A DNA stretch of 64,000 nt from Flavobacterium sediminilitoris. GTDB lineage: Bacteria; Bacteroidota; Bacteroidia; Flavobacteriales; Flavobacteriaceae. Made by a program: the position numbers and the translations under genes. This document shows positions 17,152 through 27,640 of the stretch, in pieces. How positions within the stretch are numbered: the first letter of the stretch is position 1; the number at the start of each line of letters is the position of its first letter. The stretch covers positions 2,728,001-2,792,000 of the forward strand of contig NZ_CP090145.1 in the NCBI RefSeq assembly GCF_023008245.1. Direction: 5' to 3'. The notes below the pieces were generated by a model that searched no databases, had not been told where the DNA came from, and saw only the letters and a program-made list of their open reading frames with translations.

Positions 17152-18102
17152 TTATCTGAATGAAGCCCTTGGTCCTGAAGGAGAAAAAACAGCTAGCATT
17201 CTGTCTTTTTGGTCATTAGAAAACATATACATTCCTCTGTCATCAGTATAATCCATATAATTCATATACATTTCTAAAGGCGTTCCAGAACATGTACTTC
17301 TATGTCCTACAGCTGGAACACCGTAATTTGCAGTATTATGAGTTGGAGTGTCATTTACTAAATCATTTCCGCAAGTTGTATCACCCCAAATATGACGTAA
17401 ATTCATCCAGTGACCTACTTCGTGCGTTGCAGTTCTACCTAAGTTAAAAGGATAAGTTGCAGTTCCAGTAGTTCCAGTATATTTTGAATCTAATACAACA
17501 CCATCAGTTGCTGATGAACCTCCTGGGAATTGTGCATACCCTAATATACCACCTCCAATTGTACAAACCCAAATATTCAATTTTGTAGTAGGAGATGTAG
17601 GGTCTATTCCACCTCTTTTTGATTTTTTCATTACGTCTCTAGTTCCCCAAGATGATTTGTTTGTAGATTTTCTATTTACAGCATCAAGTACAAAACGAAT
17701 CCCTACATTGGCTCTTACATCACTATACGGATTATTTGCAGTGTTGAAATCTGAGTTTTGAGCATTAAAATCTTTATTTAAAACGTCAATTTGAGATTGT
17801 AATTGAGCATCTGAAATGTTTTCTGAAGAAGTTCTGTATAAAACATTGAATACAACTGGAATTTCAAGTACTCCATTCACTATTCTTCCTTGTGTTATAG
17901 CGTTTTTTGTTTTAAGTTCAATTTCAGCCATTCTACCTGATAAAGTAGGATCTTCTTTTAATTGTCTGTCAAGAACGTCATGTGAAGCGCATCCTCTATG
18001 AGCAATCGCATTTGCTTCTGGAGAATCTGTAACTGTGTTTTCTTCATTGTTACATGAAACCATGAGTAATAAAATTGTAGTTGATAATAAAAAATTTTTC
18101 AT
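17152..18102 (-). CDS. M43-type zinc metalloprotease lipoprotein (copy 3)
   Basis: Third and most divergent of the tandem set, again 316 residues with no length change. It keeps the lipobox (LLLMVSC, Cys17), the HEVGHWMNLRH zinc site, the NYMDY Met-turn and the GPRASFR end, but differs from copies 1 and 2 at scattered places through the core (for example DAVNRKSTNKSSWGTRDVMKK and IDPTSPTTKLNIWVC). It is read first in the direction of transcription. The pattern suggests an older duplication giving this copy, and a later duplication or gene conversion making copies 1 and 2 alike. Confidence 0.92.
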   Translation of the reverse strand: MKNFLLSTTILLLMVSCNNEENTVTDSPEANAIAHRGCASHDVLDRQLKEDPTLSGRMAEIELKTKNAITQGRIVNGVLEIPVVFNVLYRTSSENISDAQLQSQIDVLNKDFNAQNSDFNTANNPYSDVRANVGIRFVLDAVNRKSTNKSSWGTRDVMKKSKRGGIDPTSPTTKLNIWVCTIGGGILGYAQFPGGSSATDGVVLDSKYTGTTGTATYPFNLGRTATHEVGHWMNLRHIWGDTTCGNDLVNDTPTHNTANYGVPAVGHRSTCSGTPLEMYMNYMDYTDDRGMYMFSNDQKDRMLAVFSPSGPRASFR

Positions 18103-18303
18103 AATGGTTAATTGTTTTTGATTATTGATACAATTTTATAACAAAAAAACGTATTATGTTTATTTTTTATGTAAAAATATTAAATAAAAGTTAATTTTTT
18201 AATATTTAACATGTAATTTCTGTTTTTTATTAAGATTGTCGGGTAAATTAAGAACTTGTGTGCTTAATTTAAAGAGGATGGAATGATAAATATCTTAAAA
18301 AAA

Positions 18304-18319
18304 ACCGTTTCAAAACGGT
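18304..18319 (-). terminator. Terminator after the tsaD-rsmE-DUF4159 run
   Basis: A 7-bp stem ACCGTTT/AAACGGT with a 2-base gap (effectively a small loop), followed on the minus strand by a run of T, 15 bases past the DUF4159 stop. Confidence 0.75.
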
Positions 18320-18333
18320 CTCTTTTTTTAAGA

Positions 18334-18975
18334 TTAATTTTTGAAAACATAATTTAGAATATTTGCTCCCATTTTTAATGCTTTTTCTCTTACTGAAATA
18401 GGATCATTGTGAACTTCTTCATCTTCCCAACCGTCTCCTAAATCTGATTCAAAAGTATAAAGCAATACTAATCTGTTTTCTATAAAGAGACCAAAAGCTT
18501 GAGGTTTCTTATTATTGTGTTCATGAATTTTAGGAAGACCATTAGGGAAATTATATGGTGCTTTAAAAATTTCATGACTATTTGGTAATTCAACTAGATT
18601 GTTGTTTGGAAATAATTTTTGAATTTCTTTTCTAATAAATTCATCCATTCCATAGTTGTCATCAATATGTAGAAAACCACCAGAAGTTAAATAGTTTTTT
18701 AGATTTTCTAAGTCATTTGGACTAAAAACAACATTGCCATGTCCAGTCATGTGAATAAAAGGATATGAAAAAATATCACTACTTCCTGCTTCAACAGTTG
18801 CAATTTTATTGTTAATATTTGTATTGATGTTTTGATTACAAAATGTAGCTAAATTAGGTAATGAAGTAGGGTTTGAATACCAGTCTCCACCACCAGAATA
18901 TTTTAAAACAGCAATTTCCTGTGAGAATCCTATGTTTAAAAAAAATAGAATACTAATAAAAAATATTTTATTCAT
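18334..18975 (-). CDS. DUF4159 family secreted protein
   Basis: A 213-residue protein with a signal peptide (residues 1-18, ending GFSQ). It carries the DUF4159 pattern: KYSGGGDWYSNP at the N-terminus, FIHMTGHGNVVF in the middle and SGGFLHIDDNYGMD, which together resemble a glutamine-amidotransferase-like or flavodoxin-like fold. DUF4159 proteins are typically periplasmic and of unknown role. It is the last gene of a tightly packed tsaD-rsmE-this order, starting four bases after the rsmE stop, so it is expressed with housekeeping RNA-modification genes; a functional link is not implied. Confidence 0.88.
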   Translation of the reverse strand: MNKIFFISILFFLNIGFSQEIAVLKYSGGGDWYSNPTSLPNLATFCNQNINTNINNKIATVEAGSSDIFSYPFIHMTGHGNVVFSPNDLENLKNYLTSGGFLHIDDNYGMDEFIRKEIQKLFPNNNLVELPNSHEIFKAPYNFPNGLPKIHEHNNKKPQAFGLFIENRLVLLYTFESDLGDGWEDEEVHNDPISVREKALKMGANILNYVFKN

Positions 18976-18979
18976 TGTT

Positions 18980-19684
18980 TTATTCGTTTATTAAGGCTAC
19001 TGTATGGCAAGCAACTAATGCAGCGGTTTCTGTTCTTAATCTAGTTTTTCCTAATGTTACAGGTGTAAAATTTTTATGAAGTGCAAGTTGAATTTCTTTT
19101 AAAGAAAAATCGCCTTCAGGACCAATTAAAATTACTATTTTTTCATTTGTTTTAATAATATTTTTAAAAGACTTCCTGTCTTGTTCTTCACAATGAGCAA
19201 TATATTTTATACCTTCAAAATCTTTTTCTAAAAAATCACTAAAGCGGATAGGTTCATTTACTTTTGGAAGATAATATTGTAAAGATTGTTTCATAGCAGA
19301 CTGTATGATTTTTTCGGCTCTGTCAATCTTGTATACTTTTCTTTCAGAATGTTCACAAATAATAGGAGTGATTTCATGAATTCCAATTTCAGTTGCTTTT
19401 TCTAAAAACCATTCAAATCGATCATTTATTTTGGTTGGAGCAACTGCAATATGTAATTGATAATTTGTAGGATTAAAAAATTGAGTTTCAATTATTTTTA
19501 CTTCACATTTTTTATCAGAAGCAATCGTTATTTCTGAAATGAATAAATAACCTAATCCGTTTGAAATGTGAATAATATCACTTTCTTTTTTTCTTAATAC
19601 TTTGACAATATGTTTACTCTCTTCTTTGTCGAAAATAAAGTGTTTGTCTTCTTTTTTTATATATGGGTTGTAAAATAATTGCAT
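18980..19684 (-). CDS. rsmE: 16S rRNA (uracil-1498-N3)-methyltransferase RsmE
   Basis: A 234-residue SPOUT-class methyltransferase. It has the N-terminal PUA-like part (EESKHIVKVLRKKESDIIHI), the middle segment KATEIGIHEITPIICEHSERK, and the C-terminal knot with the SAM-binding motifs LIGPEGDFSLKEIQLAL and TLGKTRLRTETAALVA. These match RsmE closely in order and spacing, as does the length. RsmE methylates U1498 in the decoding centre of 16S rRNA in assembled 30S subunits. It starts one base after the tsaD stop and is followed closely by the DUF4159 gene. Confidence 0.96.
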   Translation of the reverse strand: MQLFYNPYIKKEDKHFIFDKEESKHIVKVLRKKESDIIHISNGLGYLFISEITIASDKKCEVKIIETQFFNPTNYQLHIAVAPTKINDRFEWFLEKATEIGIHEITPIICEHSERKVYKIDRAEKIIQSAMKQSLQYYLPKVNEPIRFSDFLEKDFEGIKYIAHCEEQDRKSFKNIIKTNEKIVILIGPEGDFSLKEIQLALHKNFTPVTLGKTRLRTETAALVACHTVALINE

Positions 19685-19685
19685 A

Positions 19686-20705
19686 TTAAAATTCTATTCG
19701 AGCTTTAGAAACTGTAGTGTTTTTGCTGAAATTATTTTCAAGGAAATTATAATAACCTACAATTCCTATCATGGCAGCATTATCAGTTGTATATTCAAAT
19801 TTTGGAATATAGGTTTTCCAACCGTATTTTTTTTCAGTTTCTTTTAGTGTTTTTCTTATCCCAGAATTAGCAGAAACACCACCTCCAATTGTTACTTGAT
19901 TTATTCCTGTTTCTTTTACTGCAATTTTTAGTTTATCCATTAAAATTTCAATTATAGTGTCTTGTATTGAAGCACAAATATCATTTCTATTTTCCTCTAT
20001 AAAGTTAGGATTAATTGCAGTATTTTTTTGTATAAAATATAAAATTTGTGTTTTTAATCCGCTAAAACTAAAATTTAAACCTTCTACTTTTGGTTTAGTA
20101 AATTTAAAAGCTTTTGGGTTTCCTTCTTGTGCATATTTGTCTATTAATGGTCCACCAGGATAGGGAAGACCTAATATTTTTGCAGACTTATCAAAAGCTT
20201 CACCAACAGCATCATCAGTAGTTTCTCCAATAATTTTTAAATCAAAAAAACTGTTTACTTGTACAATTTGAGTATGTCCTCCACTTATTGTAAGTGCTAT
20301 AAAAGGAAAAGTGGGTTTATCAAATCCTTCTTCATCAATAAAATGGGCTAAAATATGTGCTTTCATATGGTTTACTGCAATCAAAGGAATGTTTAAAGCC
20401 ATGCTCATTGATTTTGCGAAAGAGCCTCCTACTAGTAATGAACCCATTAATCCAGGTCCTTGAGTAAAAGAAATACAATTTAGTTCTTCTTTTGAGATTC
20501 CTGCTTTTTTTATTGCAACATCTACAACAGGGACAATGTTTTGTTGATGAGCTCTTGAAGCTAACTCAGGAACAACACCTCCATATTCTTTGTGTATAGC
20601 TTGTTGAGCTACAATATTTGAGAGAACTTTATCATTACATAATACTGCTGCGGAAGTATCATCGCATGAGCTTTCAATAGCAAGAGTGTATATTTTTTTT
20701 TTCAT
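19686..20705 (-). CDS. tsaD: tRNA N6-adenosine threonylcarbamoyltransferase TsaD
   Basis: About 339 residues of the Kae1/TsaD ASKHA family. Key features: LAIESSCDDTSAAVL at the start, the metal-binding motif NHMKAHILAHF, TISGGHTQIV, VGEAFDKSAKILGLPYPGGP, and the C-terminal IGGGVSANSGIR and TTDNAAMIG motifs. It transfers the threonylcarbamoyl group to A37 of ANN-decoding tRNAs together with TsaB and TsaE. A frame extension to 20720 is possible, but the ATG at 20705 (MKKKIYTLAIE) gives the family's usual N-terminus. It is divergent from tamB, an arrangement I recall as common in Flavobacteriia. Confidence 0.97.
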   Translation of the reverse strand: MKKKIYTLAIESSCDDTSAAVLCNDKVLSNIVAQQAIHKEYGGVVPELASRAHQQNIVPVVDVAIKKAGISKEELNCISFTQGPGLMGSLLVGGSFAKSMSMALNIPLIAVNHMKAHILAHFIDEEGFDKPTFPFIALTISGGHTQIVQVNSFFDLKIIGETTDDAVGEAFDKSAKILGLPYPGGPLIDKYAQEGNPKAFKFTKPKVEGLNFSFSGLKTQILYFIQKNTAINPNFIEENRNDICASIQDTIIEILMDKLKIAVKETGINQVTIGGGVSANSGIRKTLKETEKKYGWKTYIPKFEYTTDNAAMIGIVGYYNFLENNFSKNTTVSKARIEF

Positions 20706-20739
20706 TATTAAAAAAGGCATGAAATTTGAGTTAACGCTA

Positions 20740-20771
20740 TTGTAATTGTCTTACAAAAATGCTTATTTTTG
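20740..20771 (+). promoter_or_regulatory. Candidate promoter for tamB
   Basis: TTG at 20740-20742 and TATTTTTG at 20764-20771 are separated by 21 bases, within the usual 17-23 of the Bacteroidota -33/-7 arrangement. Transcription would begin near 20778. Confidence 0.5.
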
Positions 20772-20860
20772 TTGTTAATCCATCAAGTAGCAGTCAACCA
20801 CGCAAATTTAAACCTTTTTAGAGTATCAAAAAATTAAAAAAAATATTCTTTCGAACATTA

Positions 20861-23800
20861 TTGTTTTTATTGCTTCTTCTTCTAGTGTCGGGCATACTCT
20901 TGTCATTACCTCCTGTTCAAACATTTATAGGTAGATATGTAACTGAAAAACTGAATGAAGATTTTGGAACTAATATTAGTATCGATAGAATTGCAATTAC
21001 GCCTTTTGGTACAGTAAAATTAAGAGAAGTTCTAGTAAGAGACCATCATAAAGATACTTTGTTCTTTATTAAAAGAGTTAATACATCTATTTTAAGTATA
21101 AAAAGTTTATATAATGATGGACATCCATATTTGGGAGATGTTATTTTAGATGGTTTTAATTGTAAAATTACTCAGTATAAAGGAGAAGATTATACCAATA
21201 TAGATAAGTTTATTGAAGCTTTTGATGATGGTTCTCCTTCATCTGGAAAGTTTAGAATGAAAACTAGTTTAATGGTTGTTTATAATAGTAGATTTAGATA
21301 TACAAATCAAAATTTAGAAACACCAAAAATTTTAGATTTTCAAAATCTTAATGGACAAATTGAAAAGTTTTTCATTAAAGGTCCAGATGTAACAACTTAT
21401 ATTAAGACACTTTCGTTTAAAGATTATAGAGGATTATCTGTAGAAAACCTTACATCAAATTTTACTTATACTAAAAAAAACATATTATTAGATAATTTAG
21501 ATTTAACTACGGCAGAATCTGTAATGAAAGGGAAGGTTGAATTAAAATATAAAAGAAAAGATTTTTCAGATTTTAATAATAAAGTGATTTTTGATGTTCA
21601 GATGGATAAAGCACATATTTCATCTAATGACTTAAATTATTTTTATAACGAATTTGGAAAAGATAATGTTTTCAATATTGATACGCATCTTTTAGGAACT
21701 TTAAATAATTTTACAACACATAAATTAAAGTTAAGTGATAAAAATCATTCTGAAATAAATGGAACTATTAATTTTAAAAATTTGTTTAATAAAAACGAAT
21801 CTTTTTATATAAATGGAGAGTTTACCAAAATAACATCAGATTATGAAGATTTAAAAGTGATTTTGCCTAATATATTAGGTAAAAGTTTACCTACTTCACT
21901 TTCAAAATTAGGAAAAGTTTCACTAAATGGAAATGTAGAATTGACAGATAGCTATATAAATTCAGATGTCTTTATTACGTCTGTTCTAGGAAATATTCAA
22001 AGTAATCTTTCAATTCAAGATATGGGAAATATCGATAATGCAACCTATCAAGGAAATGTTATTTTCGATAATTTTAATTTAGGTAAATTTTTAAATGAGA
22101 GTGAAATAGGAGAAGTTACGCTTAATTTAGATGTAGATGGAAAAGGATTTAATAAGCAATATTTAAATACTAAAGTAAAAGGTAAAATTGATAAATTTTA
22201 TTATAATAAATATAATTATCAAAACATTACAGTTGATGGTAAGATGAAAATGCCATACTTTGAGGGTTACTTTAATAGTAATGATCCAAATTTAAAAATG
22301 GATTTTGATGGACTTGTTGATTTAGGTTCAAAAGTTAAAAATTATAATTTCAAAGCGCATATTGATTATGTAGATTTACACGCACTACACTTTTCTAAAA
22401 TTGACACAATTTCTATCTTTAAAGGAAATATATTCTTTTTAGCAAAAGGAAACACATTAGACGATTTAGATGGATCACTAAGAGTTACAAATGTTTCATA
22501 TCAGAATAATTTAGATAGCTACTTTTTTGATGATTTTGAATTGAATTCAAGTTTTGACTCCGAAAGAATTAGAACGATAACAATTAATTCACCAGATATT
22601 ATTACAGGTAAAGTAGTAGGAAAATATAAAATTAATCAAGTAAGAAAAATAATAGAAAATGCAGTAGGAAGTTTATATGCGAATTATTCTCCAAACAAAT
22701 TACAAAAAGGACAGTTTTTAGATTTTAATTTTACAATTTATAATAAAATAGTAGAAATATTCATTCCACAAATTTCTATTTCCGAAAACACGAAAATTAA
22801 AGGTAAAATTAATGCCGATTTAGGAAAATTTGATTTTGATTTTAGTTCGCCAAATGTAATAGCGTTCGAAAATAATTTTACAAATATTAAAGTTGATATA
22901 GATAATAAAAATCCGTTATATAACACTTATATAGAAATGGATAGTATTCGATCTAAATATTATAAGATATCAAATTTTAATTTGATTAACTTAACAATGA
23001 ATGATACACTGTTTGTTAGAACAGAGTTTAAAGGAGGAAACAATAATAATGATGATTTCTCTTTGAACTTATATCATACAATAGATGAAAATAAAGAATC
23101 TGTAATCGGATTTAAAAAATCTGAAGTTAAGTTTAAGGACTATTTATGGTTTATAAATGAAAAAGAGAATAATGACAATAAAATAGTTTTCGATAAAAGC
23201 TTTAAGAATTTTAAATTTCAAAAATTTAGATTATCTCATGAAAATCAGAATATGGATTTCCATGGAGAAATGAGAGATTCAACATATAAAAATTTTAATT
23301 TAACATTTAACGATGTCGATTTAAATAAAATAACACCTTCATTAGATAGTATTAGTATTGATGGAAGACTAAATGGATTTGCTAAGTATGAACAAGATAA
23401 TAATTTTCATAAACCATTGTCAGATATAAGAATTGATAGTCTTAAAATTAATAAATATCCTGTTGGCGATTTATATGTTCTTGTTGAAGGAAATGAAAAT
23501 TTAAATAGATTTGGAGTAGATTCTTATATTGTTCAAAGAGGAGATGAAAGATTCTACTTAAACGGAAATATAGAATATAACGATAAAAAATCAGTGTTAA
23601 ATATGGATGCAGGTTTTAATGCTTTTGATTTAGCACCATTTGGTTCATTGATAGGAAATGTACTCACAGATGTAAGAGGAGATGCAACAGGTAATGCCAC
23701 AATTAGAGGATTGATTACAAAACCAGAGATTGATGGAAGATTATATTTAAATAATGCAGGACTAAATGCACCTTATCTAAATGTTGATTATAATTTTGAA

Positions 23801-25306
23801 AAAAATGCTATTGTAGATGTAACAGAACGTGAATTTCTATTTAGAAGCATTGCTATTACAGATACAAAATTTAATACGCAAGGAATTTTAAATGGTTATG
23901 TTAAGCATAATGCTTTTTCAGATTGGGAATTAAACCTTGAATTAAAATCAGATAATATTTTAGGATTAAATACAAAAGATTCTGAAGATGCATATTATTA
24001 TGGAACTGCTTTTATGAAAGGAAAAGCAAACATAAGCGGACCAGTAGAATCATTATTAGTAAAAGTTGTTGGAGAATCAGAGAAAGGAACATCTATAAAA
24101 ATACCAGTGAGTAATTCAGAAGATGTAGGACAAAAAGCGTATATGACTTTTATAAGAGAAGAAGATTTAAATAAAACATCAATTGATAAATTAAGAAAAA
24201 ACAAATACAATGGTATTGAATTAGATTTAGATTTTGATATTGATACAGATGCAGAAATCGAAGTAATTCTAGATAGAGAATCAGGGCATGCTATGAAAGG
24301 CAGAGGATATGGATCTATGAAAATGGAAATAAATACTCTAGGTAAGTTTTTAATGTATGGAGATTTCCAAGTTCAAGAAGGAGAATATAATTTTAAAAAA
24401 GCAGGACTATTTGATAAAAAATTCTATGTTAAAAAAGGAAGTACTATAAGATGGGAAGGAGATCCATTAGGAGCAATTTTAAATCTTGAAGCGATCTATG
24501 AAACTCAAGCAAATCCATCTGTGTTAATTGAAAGCTCATCTTTTAATACTAATAGAAAATTACCTACAGAAGTATCTATTATAATTAATGGAAGTTTAAG
24601 TAATCCTGAACCAGATTTTAATATTAATTTTCCAACAGTAAGTAGTGTTCTTAAAAGTGAAATAGATTATCGATTGCAGAATAAAGATGTACGTCAAAAT
24701 CAAGCATTTGCTTTATTAGCATTTGGATCTTTTACAACTCCTGAAAATGCTGGAAATGTAGCTTATGGATCATTATTTGAAACAGCAAGTTCATTATTTA
24801 ATGATATCTTCTCGGATCAAGATGCAAAATTACAAGTAGGTGTAGATTATAGCCAAGGAGACAGAATTAATCAAATATCAGATAGAGTAGGACTTACATT
24901 GAGTACACAAATTAATGATAAAATTTCTATAAATGGAAAAGTAGGAGTTCCAGTAGGTGGTGTAACAGAATCAGTACTAGTTGGAGACGTAGAAATTCAA
25001 ATGCAATTAAATGAAGATGGTTCATTGAGAGCAAGAGTATTTAATAGAGAAAATGATATTAATTATATAGGAGAAGGAATTGGTTACACACAAGGAATTG
25101 GTTTAAACTATTCCGTAGATTTCGATACATTTAAAGAATTGATTAGAGAGATTTTTAAAAAAAATAAAAAGAAAAAAACAGAAAATAATTCTTCAAACGA
25201 TTTTCCAGATTCTGATATAGATCCAGAATTTTTAGAATCAATTAATAACAGAAGAAATAAAATTCAAAAAGCTCCAGAAGATCAAAAAGTTCCAGAAATA
25301 GATTAA
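20861..25306 (+). CDS. tamB: TamB-like translocation/assembly module protein (AsmA-like, DUF490 C-terminus)
   Basis: About 1481 residues: one N-terminal membrane anchor (FLLLLLLVSGILLSLPPVQTF), then IGRYVTEKLNEDFGTNISIDRI, a long series of beta-rich AsmA/TamB-type repeats, and the C-terminal DUF490 region including GYGSMKMEINTLGKF, GDFQVQEGEYNF and a final strand-rich part. TamB-like proteins bridge inner and outer membranes and move phospholipids or assist barrel insertion. TTG at 20861 is the only conventional start, yet the open frame upstream (from 20822) encodes KKLKKIFFRT, the basic flank expected before the anchor, beginning with an ATC at 20825. So the true start is probably upstream and non-standard, or a base is miscalled. 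Confidence 0.92.
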   Translation: MFLLLLLLVSGILLSLPPVQTFIGRYVTEKLNEDFGTNISIDRIAITPFGTVKLREVLVRDHHKDTLFFIKRVNTSILSIKSLYNDGHPYLGDVILDGFNCKITQYKGEDYTNIDKFIEAFDDGSPSSGKFRMKTSLMVVYNSRFRYTNQNLETPKILDFQNLNGQIEKFFIKGPDVTTYIKTLSFKDYRGLSVENLTSNFTYTKKNILLDNLDLTTAESVMKGKVELKYKRKDFSDFNNKVIFDVQMDKAHISSNDLNYFYNEFGKDNVFNIDTHLLGTLNNFTTHKLKLSDKNHSEINGTINFKNLFNKNESFYINGEFTKITSDYEDLKVILPNILGKSLPTSLSKLGKVSLNGNVELTDSYINSDVFITSVLGNIQSNLSIQDMGNIDNATYQGNVIFDNFNLGKFLNESEIGEVTLNLDVDGKGFNKQYLNTKVKGKIDKFYYNKYNYQNITVDGKMKMPYFEGYFNSNDPNLKMDFDGLVDLGSKVKNYNFKAHIDYVDLHALHFSKIDTISIFKGNIFFLAKGNTLDDLDGSLRVTNVSYQNNLDSYFFDDFELNSSFDSERIRTITINSPDIITGKVVGKYKINQVRKIIENAVGSLYANYSPNKLQKGQFLDFNFTIYNKIVEIFIPQISISENTKIKGKINADLGKFDFDFSSPNVIAFENNFTNIKVDIDNKNPLYNTYIEMDSIRSKYYKISNFNLINLTMNDTLFVRTEFKGGNNNNDDFSLNLYHTIDENKESVIGFKKSEVKFKDYLWFINEKENNDNKIVFDKSFKNFKFQKFRLSHENQNMDFHGEMRDSTYKNFNLTFNDVDLNKITPSLDSISIDGRLNGFAKYEQDNNFHKPLSDIRIDSLKINKYPVGDLYVLVEGNENLNRFGVDSYIVQRGDERFYLNGNIEYNDKKSVLNMDAGFNAFDLAPFGSLIGNVLTDVRGDATGNATIRGLITKPEIDGRLYLNNAGLNAPYLNVDYNFEKNAIVDVTEREFLFRSIAITDTKFNTQGILNGYVKHNAFSDWELNLELKSDNILGLNTKDSEDAYYYGTAFMKGKANISGPVESLLVKVVGESEKGTSIKIPVSNSEDVGQKAYMTFIREEDLNKTSIDKLRKNKYNGIELDLDFDIDTDAEIEVILDRESGHAMKGRGYGSMKMEINTLGKFLMYGDFQVQEGEYNFKKAGLFDKKFYVKKGSTIRWEGDPLGAILNLEAIYETQANPSVLIESSSFNTNRKLPTEVSIIINGSLSNPEPDFNINFPTVSSVLKSEIDYRLQNKDVRQNQAFALLAFGSFTTPENAGNVAYGSLFETASSLFNDIFSDQDAKLQVGVDYSQGDRINQISDRVGLTLSTQINDKISINGKVGVPVGGVTESVLVGDVEIQMQLNEDGSLRARVFNRENDINYIGEGIGYTQGIGLNYSVDFDTFKELIREIFKKNKKKKTENNSSNDFPDSDIDPEFLESINNRRNKIQKAPEDQKVPEID

Positions 25307-25440
25307 TTTACTGTTTTTTATATTAAAAACTAAAAAGTTATTAACGAAAACGATTGAATTTTAGTATTAAATTCAATAACTGTTAAAAATAGTTACAAAT
25401 TCCATTTTCCTTTTCTAAATTTACAATAAATAAATAATAA

Positions 25441-26427
25441 ATGACATCAAACATTAAAAAGATAGGTGTCCTCACATCTGGAGGAGATTCACCAGGAATG
25501 AATGCAGCAATACGCTCAGTTGTAAGAACCTGTGCTTTTCACAATATAGAATGTTTAGGTATATATAGAGGCTATCAAGGTATGATTGAAGGCGATTTTA
25601 AAGAATTAGGACCTAGATCTGTTAATAATATAATTAATAAAGGAGGAACCATTTTAAAATCAGCTAGATCAAAAGAATTCATGACAGTTGAAGGAAGAAA
25701 AAAAGCCCATGAGAGCCTTGTTAAAGCAGGAGTAAATGCATTAGTAGTAATTGGTGGAGATGGATCATTTACAGGAGCAGAAGTATTTAATAGTGAATAT
25801 AATTTTCCTGTAATGGGAATTCCAGGAACCATTGATAATGATATTTTTGGTACAAGTCATACATTAGGATATGATACAGCATTAAACACAGTAGTAGAAG
25901 TAATAGATAAAATTAGAGATACTGCCAGTTCACATAACCGTTTATTTTTTGTTGAGGTAATGGGAAGAGATGCAGGACATATTGCTTTAAATACAGGAAT
26001 TGGAGCTGGAGCAGAAGAAATTCTTATTCCTGAAGAAGATTTAGGACTAGAAAGACTATTAGAATCATTAAAAAGAAGTAAAGAATCAGGTAAATCTTCA
26101 AGTATTGTTGTCGTAGCCGAAGGAGACAAAATAGGAAAGAATGTATTCGAATTAAAAGATTATGTAGAAGAAAATTTACCAGAATATGATGTTAGAGTAT
26201 CTGTTTTAGGTCACATGCAAAGAGGAGGATCACCATCATGTTTTGATAGAGTATTAGCTTCAAGATTAGGCGTAAAAGCAGTCGAATCTATATTAGATGG
26301 AAAATCTAATTTCATGGTTGGATTATTAAACGATAAAGTAGCCCTAACACCATTAGAGCAAGCTATAAAAGGCCATACGGCAATAGATACAGAATTATTA
26401 AGAGTGTCAGATATAATGACAACATAA
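25441..26427 (+). CDS. pfkA: ATP-dependent 6-phosphofructokinase
   Basis: A 328-residue PfkA of the bacterial ATP-dependent type. The ATP site GVLTSGGDSPGMNAAIRS opens the protein, followed by YRGYQGMIEGDF, the catalytic region GGDGSFTGAEVF and PGTIDNDIFGTSHTLGYDTA with the TIDND motif, then EVMGRDAGHIAL and GHMQRGGSPSCFDR. It phosphorylates fructose 6-phosphate to the 1,6-bisphosphate, the committed step of glycolysis. It lies 36 bases before gapA and the two are probably one transcript ended by the hairpin at 27490. Confidence 0.97.
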   Translation: MTSNIKKIGVLTSGGDSPGMNAAIRSVVRTCAFHNIECLGIYRGYQGMIEGDFKELGPRSVNNIINKGGTILKSARSKEFMTVEGRKKAHESLVKAGVNALVVIGGDGSFTGAEVFNSEYNFPVMGIPGTIDNDIFGTSHTLGYDTALNTVVEVIDKIRDTASSHNRLFFVEVMGRDAGHIALNTGIGAGAEEILIPEEDLGLERLLESLKRSKESGKSSSIVVVAEGDKIGKNVFELKDYVEENLPEYDVRVSVLGHMQRGGSPSCFDRVLASRLGVKAVESILDGKSNFMVGLLNDKVALTPLEQAIKGHTAIDTELLRVSDIMTT

Positions 26428-26439
26428 AAAATCACATAA

Positions 26440-27474
<1,035 letters not shown>

Positions 27475-27489
27475 AATGAATACAACAAA

Positions 27490-27522
27490 AATCTTACTTA
27501 ATCCTTATATTTAAGTAAGATT
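27490..27522 (+). terminator. Terminator after gapA
   Basis: An 11-bp perfect stem AATCTTACTTA/TAAGTAAGATT followed by a T run, 15 bases past the gapA stop. Confidence 0.85.
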
Positions 27523-27538
27523 TTTTATTTAAAGCAAT

Positions 27539-27620
27539 TTCCTGCTTTCGCCAGTCGCTTTTTATTTTTAACTTTCAGCCAAAATAAAAGAGCTCCAACA
27601 ATGGCTTTATCAGGGCTAAT
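27539..27620 (+). repeat. Intergenic CCYGCT...ATCRGGGCTA element (copy B)
   Basis: An element of about 80 bases opening CCTGCTTTCGCCAGTCGCT (27541-27559) and closing ATCAGGGCTAAT. CCTG (27541-27544) can pair with CAGG (27611-27614). Inside, 27557-27568 pairs with 27581-27593 apart from one bulged base. It shares its ends with the element at 45899-45946. From memory, similar sequences occur between genes in other Flavobacteriaceae; I cannot confirm this here. It lies downstream of the gapA terminator and upstream of the kinase gene. Confidence 0.5.
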
Positions 27621-27640
27621 TACATAATAAAACTAAAAAA

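Noticed and set aside
14594..18102. A phase-variable or shufflon-like locus formed by the three proteases
   Set aside because: All copies are complete, in the same direction and have their own terminators; no recombinase gene or inverted repeats are nearby.
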